From positions 1 to 64,000 of the forward strand of contig RHGE01000017.1 in the NCBI GenBank assembly GCA_004296775.1: DNA of 64,000 nucleotides, written 5' to 3'. Below are positions 34,186 through 44,228 of the stretch, in pieces. The number at the start of each line of letters is the position of its first letter. The stretch's first letter is position 1. The notes under the pieces are model-generated. The model was not told where the DNA came from, did not search any database, and was given only the letters and a program-made list of their open reading frames with translations. The translations under genes and the position numbers were made by a program. Origin of the DNA: Marinilabiliaceae bacterium JC017 (GTDB taxonomy: Bacteria > Bacteroidota > Bacteroidia > Bacteroidales > Marinilabiliaceae).

Positions 34186-34635
34186 ATGCAAAAAACCGCC
34201 ATAGAACCTGCTAAAAAGCAACATTTGCTAGATCAACGGTATTTAGCGATGGCCCGTATTTGGGCCCAAAATTCTTATTGCAAGCGACGTCAGGTAGGGG
34301 CTATTCTTGTTAAAGAAAAAATGATTATCAGTGATGGCTACAACGGAACACCATCGGGATTTGAAAACGAATGTGAAGATACGGGCAATAAAACCAAGCC
34401 CTACGTTTTACATGCGGAGGCCAATGCCATTACTAAGGTGGCCCGCTCAAATAACAGTTCAGACGGAGCCACCCTTTACGTGACAGCTTCTCCATGCATC
34501 GAATGTTCCAAACTGATTATCCAGGCAGGAATAAAACGTGTTGTTTTCTCAGAAAATTACACCACAGATGATGGCATTAACCTGTTAAAAAGGGCAAAAA
34601 TAGAAGTAGTACATATTGAAGAAGATATTTTATAA
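34186..34635 (+). CDS. dCMP deaminase family protein
   Basis: 149 aa. Zinc site H76-A-E78 (HAEAN) and P-C104-IE-C107 (SPCIEC), with the ComEB-like GYNGTPSGFENECE loop that precedes it in dCMP deaminases. It turns dCMP into dUMP, feeding dTMP synthesis. It is followed 12 bp later by the S41 protease gene, so probably one operon. Confidence 0.93.
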   Translation: MQKTAIEPAKKQHLLDQRYLAMARIWAQNSYCKRRQVGAILVKEKMIISDGYNGTPSGFENECEDTGNKTKPYVLHAEANAITKVARSNNSSDGATLYVTASPCIECSKLIIQAGIKRVVFSENYTTDDGINLLKRAKIEVVHIEEDIL

Positions 34636-34647
34636 AAACTGAGAACG

Positions 34648-36261
34648 ATGACTGCGAATAAAAGTAGAAGGATTTATTTACCCGTTGTTTTTGCCTTGCT
34701 ATTAGTTTTTGGCATCTATATCGGAAGAACATTTTTCACTCCCGGATCTGTCTCTAAGCACAACCCGCTATTAATATATCCTCAAACCAATAAGATTGAA
34801 GCCTTACTTAACCTCATCGAGGAAGAGTATGTTGATACCATCAACAAAACAGAGCTGGAGGAAAAAGTTATCCCGGAGATCTTAAAGAACCTTGATCCGC
34901 ATACCGTGTACATTCCTGCCAAAAACCTGGCTGAAGTAAACGAAGAACTGGAGGGTAATTTTGGCGGAATAGGTGTACAATTCAGCCTTCAGGATGATAC
35001 CGTTATGGTAGTGGCTGTTGTATCGGGCGGCCCCTCAGAGAAAGTAGGTATACTACCGGGCGACCGCATTATTGCTGTTGATGACTCAATAATCGCTGGT
35101 GTAAAAATCTCCACCACTAATGTCATGAAGAAACTACGGGGTGAGATTGGCACTAAAGTAAAGGTAGGCGTTCATCGCAGAGATGCCGGTAAGCAACTGG
35201 ATTTCGAAATTGTGCGTGGTCCCATCCCGATCCACAGTGTGGATGTGGCTTATATGATTGATGAAAAAACGGGATACATTAAGATTGACCGTTTTGCCCA
35301 AAATACCTACCAGGAATTCCTTACCTCCCTGGCCAAGCTAAAAGCTAATAACTGTCAACAAGTGGTAATCGACTTGCGGGGCAACTCAGGTGGTTTACTT
35401 GACGTAGCTTTTCGATTGACCAATGAATTCCTGAAGAAGAATGAGATGATCTTTTACACCCAGGGTAAATCGCAACCACGCCAGGATGTCTATGCCAACG
35501 GCGCAGGAACCTGCCAGGATAACAAAGTGGTGGTATTGATTGATGAGTTCTCTGCCTCGGCCAGTGAAATTTTCTCCGGCGCCATTCAGGATAACGACAG
35601 AGGTATCATCGTTGGCCGTCGTTCCTTTGGAAAAGGATTGGTGCAGAGTCAAATCCCACTTCCCGACGGATCGGCTATCAGGCTAACTGTTGCGCGTTAC
35701 TACACCCCTAGTGGACGTTCCATTCAAAAGCCGTATGAAAATGGCAATACCTCTGAGTACTACCAGGATATTTACAATCGCTTCGAACACGGTGAGTTCT
35801 TTGAGAAGGACAGCATAAAGTTTGACGATGAGCTACAATACAAAACCAAGTCGGGACGCGTTGTATACGGCGGGGGCGGCATCATGCCCGATGTATTTGT
35901 ACCACGCGACACAACCTTATTCTCTGATTATTACTGGACATTGCAATCAAAAGGAACAACCTATCGTTTCGCCTTACAATATGCCGATAACAACCGGGAA
36001 GCGATTCAAGGGTTTAACGATGTAAAATCATTGAAAGCCTACCTGGACAAACAGCCTATTTTAAGAGAATTCCTTGCTTTTGCTAAGAAAGAGGGTATTA
36101 AATACAAGGCAAAACAATTTAAACAATCACGCAAAATAATTGATATCCAATTGAAAGCTTATATTGCCCGTAACATTATGGATAACGATGGCTTCTATCC
36201 TATTTTCCATGAGATGGACCAAGTATTAAAAAGAGCTGTAGAAGAGCTAAACAAACAATAA
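34648..36261 (+). CDS. S41-family C-terminal processing peptidase
   Basis: 537 aa. An N-terminal membrane anchor (about 8-28), a PDZ domain (about 95-175, GGIGVQFSLQDD and GILPGDRIIAVDD), and an S41 protease core with the Ser in DEFSASASEIFSGAI and the general-base Lys in GRRSFGKGLVQ. A roughly 190-residue C-terminal extension follows, as in Bacteroidota CtpA-like proteins. It acts in the periplasm on protein C-termini; substrates are unknown. A strong terminator follows. Confidence 0.95.
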   Translation: MTANKSRRIYLPVVFALLLVFGIYIGRTFFTPGSVSKHNPLLIYPQTNKIEALLNLIEEEYVDTINKTELEEKVIPEILKNLDPHTVYIPAKNLAEVNEELEGNFGGIGVQFSLQDDTVMVVAVVSGGPSEKVGILPGDRIIAVDDSIIAGVKISTTNVMKKLRGEIGTKVKVGVHRRDAGKQLDFEIVRGPIPIHSVDVAYMIDEKTGYIKIDRFAQNTYQEFLTSLAKLKANNCQQVVIDLRGNSGGLLDVAFRLTNEFLKKNEMIFYTQGKSQPRQDVYANGAGTCQDNKVVVLIDEFSASASEIFSGAIQDNDRGIIVGRRSFGKGLVQSQIPLPDGSAIRLTVARYYTPSGRSIQKPYENGNTSEYYQDIYNRFEHGEFFEKDSIKFDDELQYKTKSGRVVYGGGGIMPDVFVPRDTTLFSDYYWTLQSKGTTYRFALQYADNNREAIQGFNDVKSLKAYLDKQPILREFLAFAKKEGIKYKAKQFKQSRKIIDIQLKAYIARNIMDNDGFYPIFHEMDQVLKRAVEELNKQ

Positions 36262-36285
36262 ATATTCTCTCATTAATACTATTCA

Positions 36286-36315
36286 AAGGCCTGAAAATAC
36301 ATTCAGGCCTTTTTT
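36286..36315 (+). terminator. Terminator after the S41 peptidase gene
   Basis: Stem AAAGGCCTGAA with its complement, loop AATACA, then a T-run. Confidence 0.9.
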
Positions 36316-36470
36316 ATTTGGCGAGAAGTGTGCTGTCTTTTTTCCAACAGAGAGCTATAAATACCAATTTTCAATACACGCAACCAAAATTTTAAAGCAT
36401 CGAAGCCGTTCAAACCATGTTTGACGTTTAATTACATTCAGGTTTAAGAATCGTTAACCGTGAAAACAAC

Positions 36471-36478
36471 TATATTTG
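36471..36478 (+). promoter_or_regulatory. -7 box of the DUF4834 gene
   Basis: TATATTTG, a perfect -7 element 18 bp upstream of the start codon. No clear TTG was found at the expected spacing. Confidence 0.5.
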
Positions 36479-36496
36479 CAAAAACTTTTTAATGAA

Positions 36497-36769
36497 ATGC
36501 TTGTAGGATTATTTCGCACAATACTATTTCTGGTAATCTTTTATTACCTGTTTAAAATTCTGGGACGGCTGGCACTCCCCTTTCTTGTGAAAAAAGGTGC
36601 ACAGAGAATGCAGAACCAACAGCAGCAGGCGTACCAACAGTACCGTCAGCAGCAAAAACAACAGGAAGGAAAAGTTACCATTCAGCAAGAACCAAAGAAT
36701 TCATCCACTCAATCAGCCAAGGCTAAAAATAGTGAAGGTGAATATGTAGACTTCGAAGAAGTGAATTAG
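36497..36769 (+). CDS. DUF4834-like small membrane protein
   Basis: 90 aa from ATG 36497 (MLVGLFRTILFLVIFYYLF); a longer TTG-start frame runs into the promoter. One membrane helix (about 5-28), then a Gln-rich, probably disordered segment, and the conserved C-terminal EGEYVDFEEV motif seen in this Bacteroidota-specific family. The function is unknown; the invariant tail suggests a binding peptide. Monocistronic. Confidence 0.85.
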   Translation: MLVGLFRTILFLVIFYYLFKILGRLALPFLVKKGAQRMQNQQQQAYQQYRQQQKQQEGKVTIQQEPKNSSTQSAKAKNSEGEYVDFEEVN

Positions 36770-36786
36770 GGAACCACCACAAGATG

Positions 36787-36820
36787 AAAGACGCAAGGCT
36801 AAAATGGTAGCGTCTTTTAA
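36787..36820 (+). terminator. Probable terminator after the DUF4834 gene
   Basis: AAAGACGC and GCGTCTTT arms around a 15-nt loop, followed by TAA. The large loop makes it weaker than the others. The rest of 36821-37050 holds no gene. Confidence 0.5.
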
Positions 36821-37050
36821 TATCTAATTCCCAATGATTGCTCCTGCCGTTTATCACTTTGACGTTAGCATCAGGTAAAAGATGCAGAGCAAAGGAGATA
36901 ACGTGCAAGACGAAAGATGCCCCCACAAAATCTCAAGGTTAGAGTGGCGGCAAGAAGACTACTTTTGAATTTCCCCTATACATTCTTACAGATAAGCACA
37001 GATAGCCTTTCAAATAATTACAAAAGATTAACGAGCTCTAATTTATACCA

Positions 37051-37289
37051 AGCGGCTGATTATTCACAGGTAGCGGCAGTTGTGAATACAGCAGCGGGAA
37101 TGGAGAACTTGTCAGCGGAAGTTAAGAACCTATCAGCAGGGATAGTAAACTCACCAGCGGAAGTTAGAAATATGTCAGCGGACAATTATTTTCACTGACA
37201 ATAGCCCGCTATCGATTGCACATCCTCCGCTATCAGCTGCAGATTGCCCGCTATCGCTTTCACACTAACCGCTACTCTTACTAAATAAA
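37051..37289. repeat. Mirror-phased 21-bp arrays (7 AGCGG units, then 4 CCGCT units)
   Basis: AGCGG (once AGCAG) recurs every 21 bp from 37051 to 37177, seven times. The complement CCGCT then recurs every 21 bp at 37206, 37227, 37248 and 37269. Each AGCGG/CCGCT pair is symmetric about 37193.5, so the two arrays form a phased inverted repeat. The 16 bp between the cores vary strongly. One plus frame is open through the first array (7-residue repeats like LSAEVKN), but I regard it as non-coding. Confidence 0.85.
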
Positions 37290-37305
37290 CATTGGTTCAC
37301 ATCCC

Positions 37306-37350
37306 AACCTGGACAAACCAGAAAAATACACAGATATAAGTATTGAGATT
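37306..37350 (+). repeat. Dispersed CCTGGACAAACCAG-type element, copy 2
   Basis: AACCTGGACAAACCAGAAAA followed by a CACAGATATAAGTATTGAGA segment, closely matching 57773-57830 reversed. Confidence 0.7.
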
Positions 37351-37570
37351 TCGCATGAACGGGATTTCAATATCTTTCCATGACCGGTTTTCCTCAACTC
37401 AACGACGAAGGATTGAATTAATTGAGCGATTACATTTTAAATATTGATTTCTGAAATAATTACCATGGGAAGGAAAATACACTATTGAAATCAATCACCT
37501 TAAGTACAACCTTTATATCACCTATTCCTTATAAAATTTATAATTTAGGGGCGTAAAATTTCTACCTCTC

Positions 37571-39139
37571 ATGAGAAGAGAATATGATTTCCTTGTAATT
37601 GGTTCCGGTATCGCCGGACTAAGTTACGCCCTAAAAGTCGCTGATGCAGGAACAGTCGCATTGGTAAGTAAGTCGACGCTGGATGAAACCAACACCGCAT
37701 ATGCCCAGGGCGGCATCTCGTCGGTCATGTATGAACCTGACAATTTTGAGAAACATTTCCAGGACACAATGGTTGCCGGCGACCAGATCTGTAATCCCGA
37801 AACAGTAAAAAAGGTGGTTACAGAGGCTCCCCGGCAGATCAAGCAACTATTGGAGTGGGGAACGCAATTTGACAAGTCGGAAGATGGTAAGTTTGACCTG
37901 CACCGGGAAGGCGGCCACTCCGAATACCGCATTCTGCACCACAAAGACAATACCGGGGAAGAGATACAGCGGGCTCTGATTCAACAAGTACGCACCCACA
38001 AGAACATACACGTATTTGAATCTCATTTTGCCGTTGATATCATCACCCAACACCACCTGGGACACATTACAGAACGCTGGATGACCGACATAGAATGTTA
38101 TGGCGCCTATGTTTTTAACCCCAAAACCAACAGTGTAGAAACCTTTCTGGCCAAATCAACCTTAATGGCTTCAGGAGGTATCGGCAATATCTACCAAACC
38201 ACCACCAACCCGGTTATTGCTACCGGCGATGGGATTGCCATGGTATACCGGGCAAAAGGGATCATTGAAAACATGGAGTTTGTACAATTTCACCCTACCT
38301 CACTATACAATCCGGGCGAAAGACCTTCCTTTTTGATTACCGAGGCTATGCGCGGTTATGGCGCCATTTTACGCCGGCGTGACGGAAAGAAATTCATGCA
38401 CAAATACGATGAACGGGAGTGCTTAGCCCCCCGCGATATAGTGGCCCGGGCCATTGACAACGAAATGAAAAACACCGGGGATGATTTTGTTTACCTGGAT
38501 GTGACGCATAAAGACCCCGAAGAAACCAAGAAACACTTCCCCAACATCTATAAAAAATGCCTTGGGCTGGGGATCGATATCACCAAAGAATACATTCCGG
38601 TGGTACCGGCAGCTCACTATGTGTGTGGCGGCATCAAGGTAGATACCAACGCCCATAGCTCCATTAAACACCTTTATGCCTGTGGCGAATGTAGTTCTAC
38701 TGGCCTGCACGGCGCCAACCGATTAGCTTCCAATTCGCTCATTGAAGCAATTGTTTATGCCGATGCCGCTGCCACAGATGCCATAAAGCACAAAGAAGAG
38801 ATTGAAATTAACCACGCCATCCCTGAGTGGAATGATGAAGGCACTTCACTGCCCGAAGAGATGGTACTGATCACGCAAACCAGTAAAGAGGTGGAGCAGA
38901 TCATGAGTAATTATGTGGGAATTGTTCGGTCCAACCTGCGATTGAAAAGGGCATTGGACCGATTGGAACTGATCTACCGTGAAACCGAATCATTATTTGA
39001 TAAATCAACTGTTTCGCAACGCCTTTGTGAACTAAGAAATAAAATAAATGTGGGCTACCTGGTCATTAAGATGGCTCAGAAGCGCAAAGAGAGCCGCGGC
39101 CTGCACTACAATATTGATTATCCGGAGAAGGTGGATTAA
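37571..39139 (+). CDS. nadB: L-aspartate oxidase
   Basis: 522 aa. FAD-binding GSGIAGLSYAL near residue 11, AYAQGGISSVM, the HREGGHSEYRILH segment, FHPTSLY, and the C-terminal LHGANRLASNSLIEA motif. It oxidises aspartate to iminoaspartate, the first step of de novo NAD synthesis. nadA and nadC are not adjacent. A strong terminator follows. Confidence 0.96.
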   Translation: MRREYDFLVIGSGIAGLSYALKVADAGTVALVSKSTLDETNTAYAQGGISSVMYEPDNFEKHFQDTMVAGDQICNPETVKKVVTEAPRQIKQLLEWGTQFDKSEDGKFDLHREGGHSEYRILHHKDNTGEEIQRALIQQVRTHKNIHVFESHFAVDIITQHHLGHITERWMTDIECYGAYVFNPKTNSVETFLAKSTLMASGGIGNIYQTTTNPVIATGDGIAMVYRAKGIIENMEFVQFHPTSLYNPGERPSFLITEAMRGYGAILRRRDGKKFMHKYDERECLAPRDIVARAIDNEMKNTGDDFVYLDVTHKDPEETKKHFPNIYKKCLGLGIDITKEYIPVVPAAHYVCGGIKVDTNAHSSIKHLYACGECSSTGLHGANRLASNSLIEAIVYADAAATDAIKHKEEIEINHAIPEWNDEGTSLPEEMVLITQTSKEVEQIMSNYVGIVRSNLRLKRALDRLELIYRETESLFDKSTVSQRLCELRNKINVGYLVIKMAQKRKESRGLHYNIDYPEKVD

Positions 39140-39174
39140 CCCGATTTTCACCTTCTTGCTATTAATAATACCTG

Positions 39175-39213
39175 AAAAGGTTCTGAGGCCAACGGGCTTC
39201 AGAACCTTTTTTA
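39175..39213 (+). terminator. Terminator after nadB
   Basis: AAAAGGTTCTGAGGCC pairs with a near-perfect complement around AACG. It lies between nadB and the convergent gene at 39252 and can act in both directions. Confidence 0.85.
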
Positions 39214-39251
39214 TTAATTCATGGCATCTACTCTCAGAGTAAAACTTTCCC

Positions 39252-39998
39252 CTATTGCACCCGCTTCACAAAGCAGTCGCCTTTGCCGTGTTCATTCGTT
39301 TCTTCAGAGTGGATAACAACCGTGATTTGATCGTAATCACTCACCGGCTTTTTTTCCACATGAGGCTTCTTTATCTGAACCAGGTAACCGTAATAATAGG
39401 CGCCTTTGCCATACTCCACTGTTTTAGTCACATTCAACACCTCGGCCGGCACATGATTCACGCTGATCTCCAGTTCCTGTTTCGACAGCCTTGAGGGAGC
39501 CATATCAATGGTATCTTTATTGGCCACAGACTTTTTCTCAAACTCCGACCGGTTTTTCAGGTCGCTAAGCTTTAAAACCTTGGCTAAACTCATGGGACGG
39601 AAATAAACCATATAGGTCTCATAGGGCCTAACCTGCGGCTCAAAAGCATTGACACTATACACCTCCATGCGCTCGTATTGGGGATTGATCTCCAAATCGC
39701 GAAAAGCAGGTACATTCCAGGTCCAATATTCCAGTTTAGTCTTGAAATAGTCACTTGGTTTCACCGCATACAAACACAAGTACTGCCCTTTGGAAACTTC
39801 CATGGAATAATAACCGTTTGCATCGGTCGTGACAGAATAGACATTATCAAAGTTTCTGTTTTTCAACGACACCAACACACTATCCAGTGGCTGGTCATTA
39901 AAATCAGTGACGCAGCCATGAATGCGCACCGTCTCCTTGGCGAAAAGAACACCCGCACTCCAGATAAAGAGTGCCATCACAACTAATATGTGCTTCAT
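39252..39998 (-). CDS. Exported CarboxypepD_reg-like protein
   Basis: 248 aa from ATG 39998 (MKHILVVMALFIWSAGVLFA), a signal peptide. Residues about 22-95 form a carboxypeptidase regulatory-like beta sandwich (VRIHGCVTDFNDQPLDSVLV, DANGYYSMEVSKG). The remaining 150 residues are unassigned and beta-rich. Such domains often occur in outer-membrane or surface proteins. No catalytic residues were seen. Confidence 0.75.
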   Translation of the reverse strand: MKHILVVMALFIWSAGVLFAKETVRIHGCVTDFNDQPLDSVLVSLKNRNFDNVYSVTTDANGYYSMEVSKGQYLCLYAVKPSDYFKTKLEYWTWNVPAFRDLEINPQYERMEVYSVNAFEPQVRPYETYMVYFRPMSLAKVLKLSDLKNRSEFEKKSVANKDTIDMAPSRLSKQELEISVNHVPAEVLNVTKTVEYGKGAYYYGYLVQIKKPHVEKKPVSDYDQITVVIHSEETNEHGKGDCFVKRVQ

Positions 39999-40245
39999 AA
40001 TATATGGTATAAAAAATACGTATTGCACTAAATAAAGTGACTATCTCCCGTGCGCTAAAGCTGCTACTCCCAACAAATTGATATTACTTTTATGCTTCAG
40101 GCAAATACTGACAACAGAAACGCTTTCAAGGCATATTTACACCCTCTTGGGCAATCTATCCCCGGCAAATATATCTTAATAATTCTATGAAGTTACTACG
40201 GCATCTTTTTTTACTAATGGTTTGTCGGGTTTGGGGTCGAGGTGC

Positions 40246-40640
40246 GGGTTTAGATAGTAGTAAGAGATGGCCATTGGCCATTACGCTAATAACTTTACAA
40301 GTGTGTTAGATGACATATAGGTTTTTAATTCTTCAGTAATATTTTTATTGGGACGTTGTCCCAAACCCTACTTACTTTTTTGCATTGCCAAAAAAAGCAA
40401 AAAACGCTAGTCAAATAAACGCTTCTGCCCACCTCCTTGATGAATTTTTGCAAACCCACATGCCAGAATCCCCGCATTCATCTTCGTCGCGCCTACGCCG
40501 GCCCGCTTATTTTACCCCGCCTTATAATAATATCCTTGGGGTAATGCCGATAGATGATTATAGGCCAACTAAAAGCGAAGCGCATTAAGTGGTCATTTTA
40601 ATCACTAATCGGTATGACCGGCTCCCGCGCTTCCCTACAT
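40246..40640 (+). repeat. Dispersed palindrome-rich element, copy C (full length)
   Basis: The complete copy: ATGGCCATTGGCCAT palindrome at its left side, GGGACGTTGTCCC hairpin (40350-40362), the conserved 150-bp middle, and the CACTAATCGGTATGACCGGC right end. An open frame of 67 codons (40385-40588) is shared with copy A but interrupted in copy B. The 1.4-kb gap from 40029 to 41461 otherwise holds only repeats. Confidence 0.85.
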
Positions 40641-41025
40641 CATGGTCTTTTTCGTATTTGTTGAGTAAATGCAAGCTTGTTATATGATAGATTCTAGGTT
40701 TAAGAAGTCTCTGTGATTCTTTGTGTTTCCTCTGCAAAGTTATGTGCTACTGGTTTCGCATCCTGAGCTATGCATCAAAGAATCTTTGTGAATGCTGGTA
40801 TCTCCTCCTATTGATCCTGGATAATGGTAAGGATGTGCCTATATATTAAACTCAACTTCTAGTTATTGCAAAGACATTCTAAAGACAACCTAAAGTCATT
40901 ATTTATTGAGTTTAAGTTTAATTTAGGTTGAATTTGAGTTGAATTTACATTGAGTTTACTCTAGTACCACTCTATTACCATTCCCTTATCATGGATAGGG
41001 CAGGATGTTCATGCTTCCTCTATAT

Positions 41026-41277
41026 TCTGAGTTACAGACCGGTAAAATCTTTAGGATTCTTTGCAGCATATACAGCCTGGCAAGAGGCTGAAAGGTTCTG
41101 GTTTTTTTAGGTTATGAGTACGAAGTTCAAGGTAGCTCTGCGAATCTTTGCGTTTCCTCTGTGGTTCTCTGCGTTACAATTTACAAGTTCTGGGTTCTGT
41201 GTTGCGGGTTAGGCCGTTAGAAATTTTGGAATTCTTGGCAGCTTATGCGGCTTTGCGAAAATAGGTTTGAGTTAAAA
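41026..41277. repeat. TCTGCG/TTTGCG-phrase dispersed repeat
   Basis: Degenerate copies of a phrase containing CTCTGCGAATCTTTGCG, GTTGCGGGTTAGGCCGTTAG and CTTATGCGGCTTTGCGA (two overlapping copies here, two more at 44881-45121). Many bacterial genomes carry such phrases. Confidence 0.65.
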
Positions 41278-41302
41278 TGAACTTACGGAATTTTGGATTA
41301 TT

Positions 41303-41420
41303 CCGGCGCAGGGACCGATGTGCGGCTAACAACCTACTGCTTGCGCCGGATTGCGCGGTTACTCTACCCAGGGCGGCTCTACGTTTGCCCTGGGCTTTAA
41401 TAGGATGCCCCTTCAGGGCA
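41303..41420. repeat. Cluster of three GC-rich hairpins
   Basis: CCGGCGCA (41303-41310) pairs with TGCGCCGG (41342-41349), CCCAGGGC (41367-41374) with GCCCTGGG (41387-41394), and TGCCC with GGGCA (41406-41420). It is an intergenic palindromic unit, possibly a 3'-end element for the DUF255 gene on the minus strand. Confidence 0.6.
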
Positions 41421-41461
41421 AGGGATTCTTGGCAACTTATGCGATTTGGCAAAAGCATAAT

Positions 41462-43438
41462 TCATACAATCAGATTAAGCGCTTCTTCAGTAGTTTCAAC
41501 CGGCAACTGACAAGTTTTATTGTGACAAATGTAGATGCGGGTTCGTCCGGCCTTGAAACGATTCTTTAACAGTGGCAGACTATTGCTGGTATCGATGGCC
41601 CCGGCAAATAAGACGCCCGGCAGAAATTTCTGTTGCAGATGGAAAGCCAGCGCGGGTGCCTTCTCTCCCATCACAACTACTTCGCGATTATGGCCCTGCT
41701 GCAAAAGGGCCAATAAAGCCCAGTGGGCATGGTGCGGACCATATTTTTCAGCCAGGGGCGAAATGGTGCACAGGAGTGTATCGGCCACCTGGTCATATTC
41801 CGGCAGGTAGAATAAACGGGAAAGCTTCAAGAGGTTATGCACCATCACCCCTACTGATGAAGGGATCACATTATCCTGGAGTTCAGTTTTCCTGGCAATC
41901 AGCTGTTCGCCATTGGATGGCATGTAATAGAACATGCCGTTGGCGGGGTTGTAAAAATAACGCAGGCAGTAATCGGCCAGGGCTTTTGCTTCCTGCAGGT
42001 AACCTTCATCAAAGGTAATTTCATATAATGCAATGAGTGCCTCAACCATAAAGGCATAATCGTCGAGAAAACCTTTCACCTTGGCGATCCCGTTTTTATA
42101 GCTTCGAAACAGACCTCCATCTGCAGCCTTCAGCTTATCCAACAGAAAAGTCATGCTTTTAATGGCCTGACGCCGGTAGATCTCCTCCCCCAAGGTGGTG
42201 TAAGCAACGGCAAGCGACTTAATCATCAATCCATTCCAGGCGGTGAGTATCTTATCGTCTAGTCCCGGAGCAGTGCGCTCCTGCCGCTTTGCAAACAGTT
42301 TTTGGTTGGACGCATGAATAGCCCCCTGAAATTCCTCTGAGCTATTAGAGGCTCCTTTGATGGAGAGGATATTCCGACCATCTGCCCAATTTCCCGCCGG
42401 CTGAATGCCATAGTATTCAAAGTAACGTTGATCCGGTCCCATCAATGCTTTGACCTCTTCATAGGTCCAGGTATAATATTTTCCCTCCTGCCCTTCACTA
42501 TCGGCATCAAGGGCGGAATAAAAGCCCTCTTGTTCAGACCGCAGTTCCCGCATCACAAAGGCAATGCTTTGCCGGATCACCTGCTCATATCGTTTATCCC
42601 CGGTAATCTTGAAAGCATTGCTATAGACTTCAATTAACTGGGCATTATCGTAAAGCATCTTCTCAAAGTGGGGTGCAAACCATTTCTCATCCACGGCATA
42701 ACGGGCAAAGCCGCCTCCCAGGTGATCATAGATACCCCCTTCATACATCTTGTCGAGTGTGAAACAGACCTGACGTTGCGTGTCGGTATCCTTTCGAAGA
42801 TGTGACCAGGTCAAAAGGAAATTCAACACCACCGGCATGGGAAATTTAGGTGCCTTGGTGAAACCACCGTGATAGGCATCAAAGTCTCTCGTAATCTGAG
42901 ATACTATTGTCTCAACATCCATTAATTCCTGATCTGCCTTGCTCGAAACAAAAGGTTCCTGCCGGATGCCATTGGTCAGATATTGAGCCTGAGCCACCAG
43001 TTTTTCCGGCTCTTCTTCATGCAACTTGATAATGGTATGCAAAACCTCCACCCATGTCTCTTTAGGAAAATAGGTGCCGCCCCAGATGGGCTGACCATTG
43101 GGCAGAGCCACACAATTAAGCGGCCATCCGCCTTGCCCGGACAACAACTGAACCGCTTCCATGTATATCTTATCCACATCGGGCCGCTCCTCCCGGTCGA
43201 CCTTGATGCATACAAAATGATTATTCATAACCTCGGCCACTTGTTCGTCTTCAAAGGACTCATGCGCCATCACATGACACCAATGACACGCTGAATATCC
43301 GATACTGATGATCACCAGCTTATTTTCCTTCTCAGCTTTTGAGAATGCTTCCTCCCCCCAGGGAAACCAATCTACCGGGTTGTGCGCATGCTGCAGCAGA
43401 TAGGGACTGGTTTCGTTATTTAATCGATTACCATCCAT
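41462..43438 (-). CDS. DUF255 thioredoxin-domain protein (YyaL/SSP411 family)
   Basis: 658 aa. An N-terminal thioredoxin-like DUF255 domain (about 1-170) with [18 protein letters not shown] and C51-HW-C54, [15 protein letters not shown], then an (alpha/alpha)6-barrel region resembling N-acylglucosamine 2-epimerases (about 190-640, with [20 protein letters not shown] and EGKYYTW). The family is very widespread but has no proven enzyme activity. Monocistronic. Confidence 0.93.
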   Translation of the reverse strand: MDGNRLNNETSPYLLQHAHNPVDWFPWGEEAFSKAEKENKLVIISIGYSACHWCHVMAHESFEDEQVAEVMNNHFVCIKVDREERPDVDKIYMEAVQLLSGQGGWPLNCVALPNGQPIWGGTYFPKETWVEVLHTIIKLHEEEPEKLVAQAQYLTNGIRQEPFVSSKADQELMDVETIVSQITRDFDAYHGGFTKAPKFPMPVVLNFLLTWSHLRKDTDTQRQVCFTLDKMYEGGIYDHLGGGFARYAVDEKWFAPHFEKMLYDNAQLIEVYSNAFKITGDKRYEQVIRQSIAFVMRELRSEQEGFYSALDADSEGQEGKYYTWTYEEVKALMGPDQRYFEYYGIQPAGNWADGRNILSIKGASNSSEEFQGAIHASNQKLFAKRQERTAPGLDDKILTAWNGLMIKSLAVAYTTLGEEIYRRQAIKSMTFLLDKLKAADGGLFRSYKNGIAKVKGFLDDYAFMVEALIALYEITFDEGYLQEAKALADYCLRYFYNPANGMFYYMPSNGEQLIARKTELQDNVIPSSVGVMVHNLLKLSRLFYLPEYDQVADTLLCTISPLAEKYGPHHAHWALLALLQQGHNREVVVMGEKAPALAFHLQQKFLPGVLFAGAIDTSNSLPLLKNRFKAGRTRIYICHNKTCQLPVETTEEALNLIV

Positions 43439-44012
43439 TACACCTGTTGTTGTCCTAAACTAAAACAACGAATTGGGGTTAGGGTTCGGAGGAAAAAGAT
43501 GAAAGGTAAACGGAGAAAGGCAAAAGGTGAAAGGTAAACGGTGTGAGGTTGGTGATTTAGGGTTGAAGGTACATGAACAGGATTATCCATTTAAGTTGAA
43601 GTGGCAGGTATGAATGAACGGGCAATCCTTCCGGCTTTTAGAAAACAGTAAAAACTTGATGATTTTAAAATATTCAATAATTATTAAACACAATCCTCTT
43701 TCCTTAAGCGCAGATGATGATAAAACTTCCTTTCTGAATTAGTTAAAAACAGAACTCTACAATCATTCACACAAAGCATTACAAAATAACAAAGGGGGAC
43801 ATGCCCCCTTTTCTAACTTTTAATTATAAATAACTTGGCTGTTCTCTAACCTAAAGGTTTAAGCCATGAATATCAAGCGATACTTTTTACTATTTCATTG
43901 AAAACAAAATAATTCAATACAAAAAACATAATGGCAATTGGCCATAACAACAGATCATTGGATTTTAAATTATCTCAAAAATGAACGAACTATTGTATCA
44001 ACCTACAAAGGA
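43439..44012. other. Gene-free gap with purine-rich repeats and one hairpin
   Basis: 43485-43550 is built of AAAGGTGAAAGGTAAACGG-like phrases (related pyrimidine-rich DNA at 49320-49390). A terminator-like hairpin AAAGGGGG/CCCCCTTT lies at 43791-43811 without an obvious gene to serve. ATGGCAATTGGCCAT at 43931-43945 resembles the palindrome of the dispersed element. No gene is supported. Confidence 0.5.
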
Positions 44013-44228
44013 TTAAGAGAAAGGTGTGGTTTTCCAATGTATGATTACATCAGCCGGACATCCGGAACTTTCTGCATCCACAATACATTCTTTTTTCTTT
44101 TTAAAGGCTTTTTTTGAAGAAAGAAGGACTTCACCGTTTTCATTGGATGATTTATGCCAATGAAACTCATTTGATTTGTCTTGATACAATTCCCAACCGA
44201 ATCCATCAAAACTTCTTTTTAGTGACAT
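44013..44228 (-). CDS. YegP/DUF1508-like small protein
   Basis: 71 aa from ATG 44228 (MSLKRSFDGFGWELYQDKSN). The segment GWELYQDKSNEFHWHKSSNE then NGEVLLSSKKAFKKKKECI follows the DUF1508 pattern (FE.Y.DK.GE..W.L...NGE.IA.SE.Y..K..C). Family members are small proteins of unknown role, usually as one or two copies of this 50-residue unit. Moderately sure it is a real gene. Confidence 0.6.
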   Translation of the reverse strand: MSLKRSFDGFGWELYQDKSNEFHWHKSSNENGEVLLSSKKAFKKKKECIVDAESSGCPADVIIHWKTTPFS

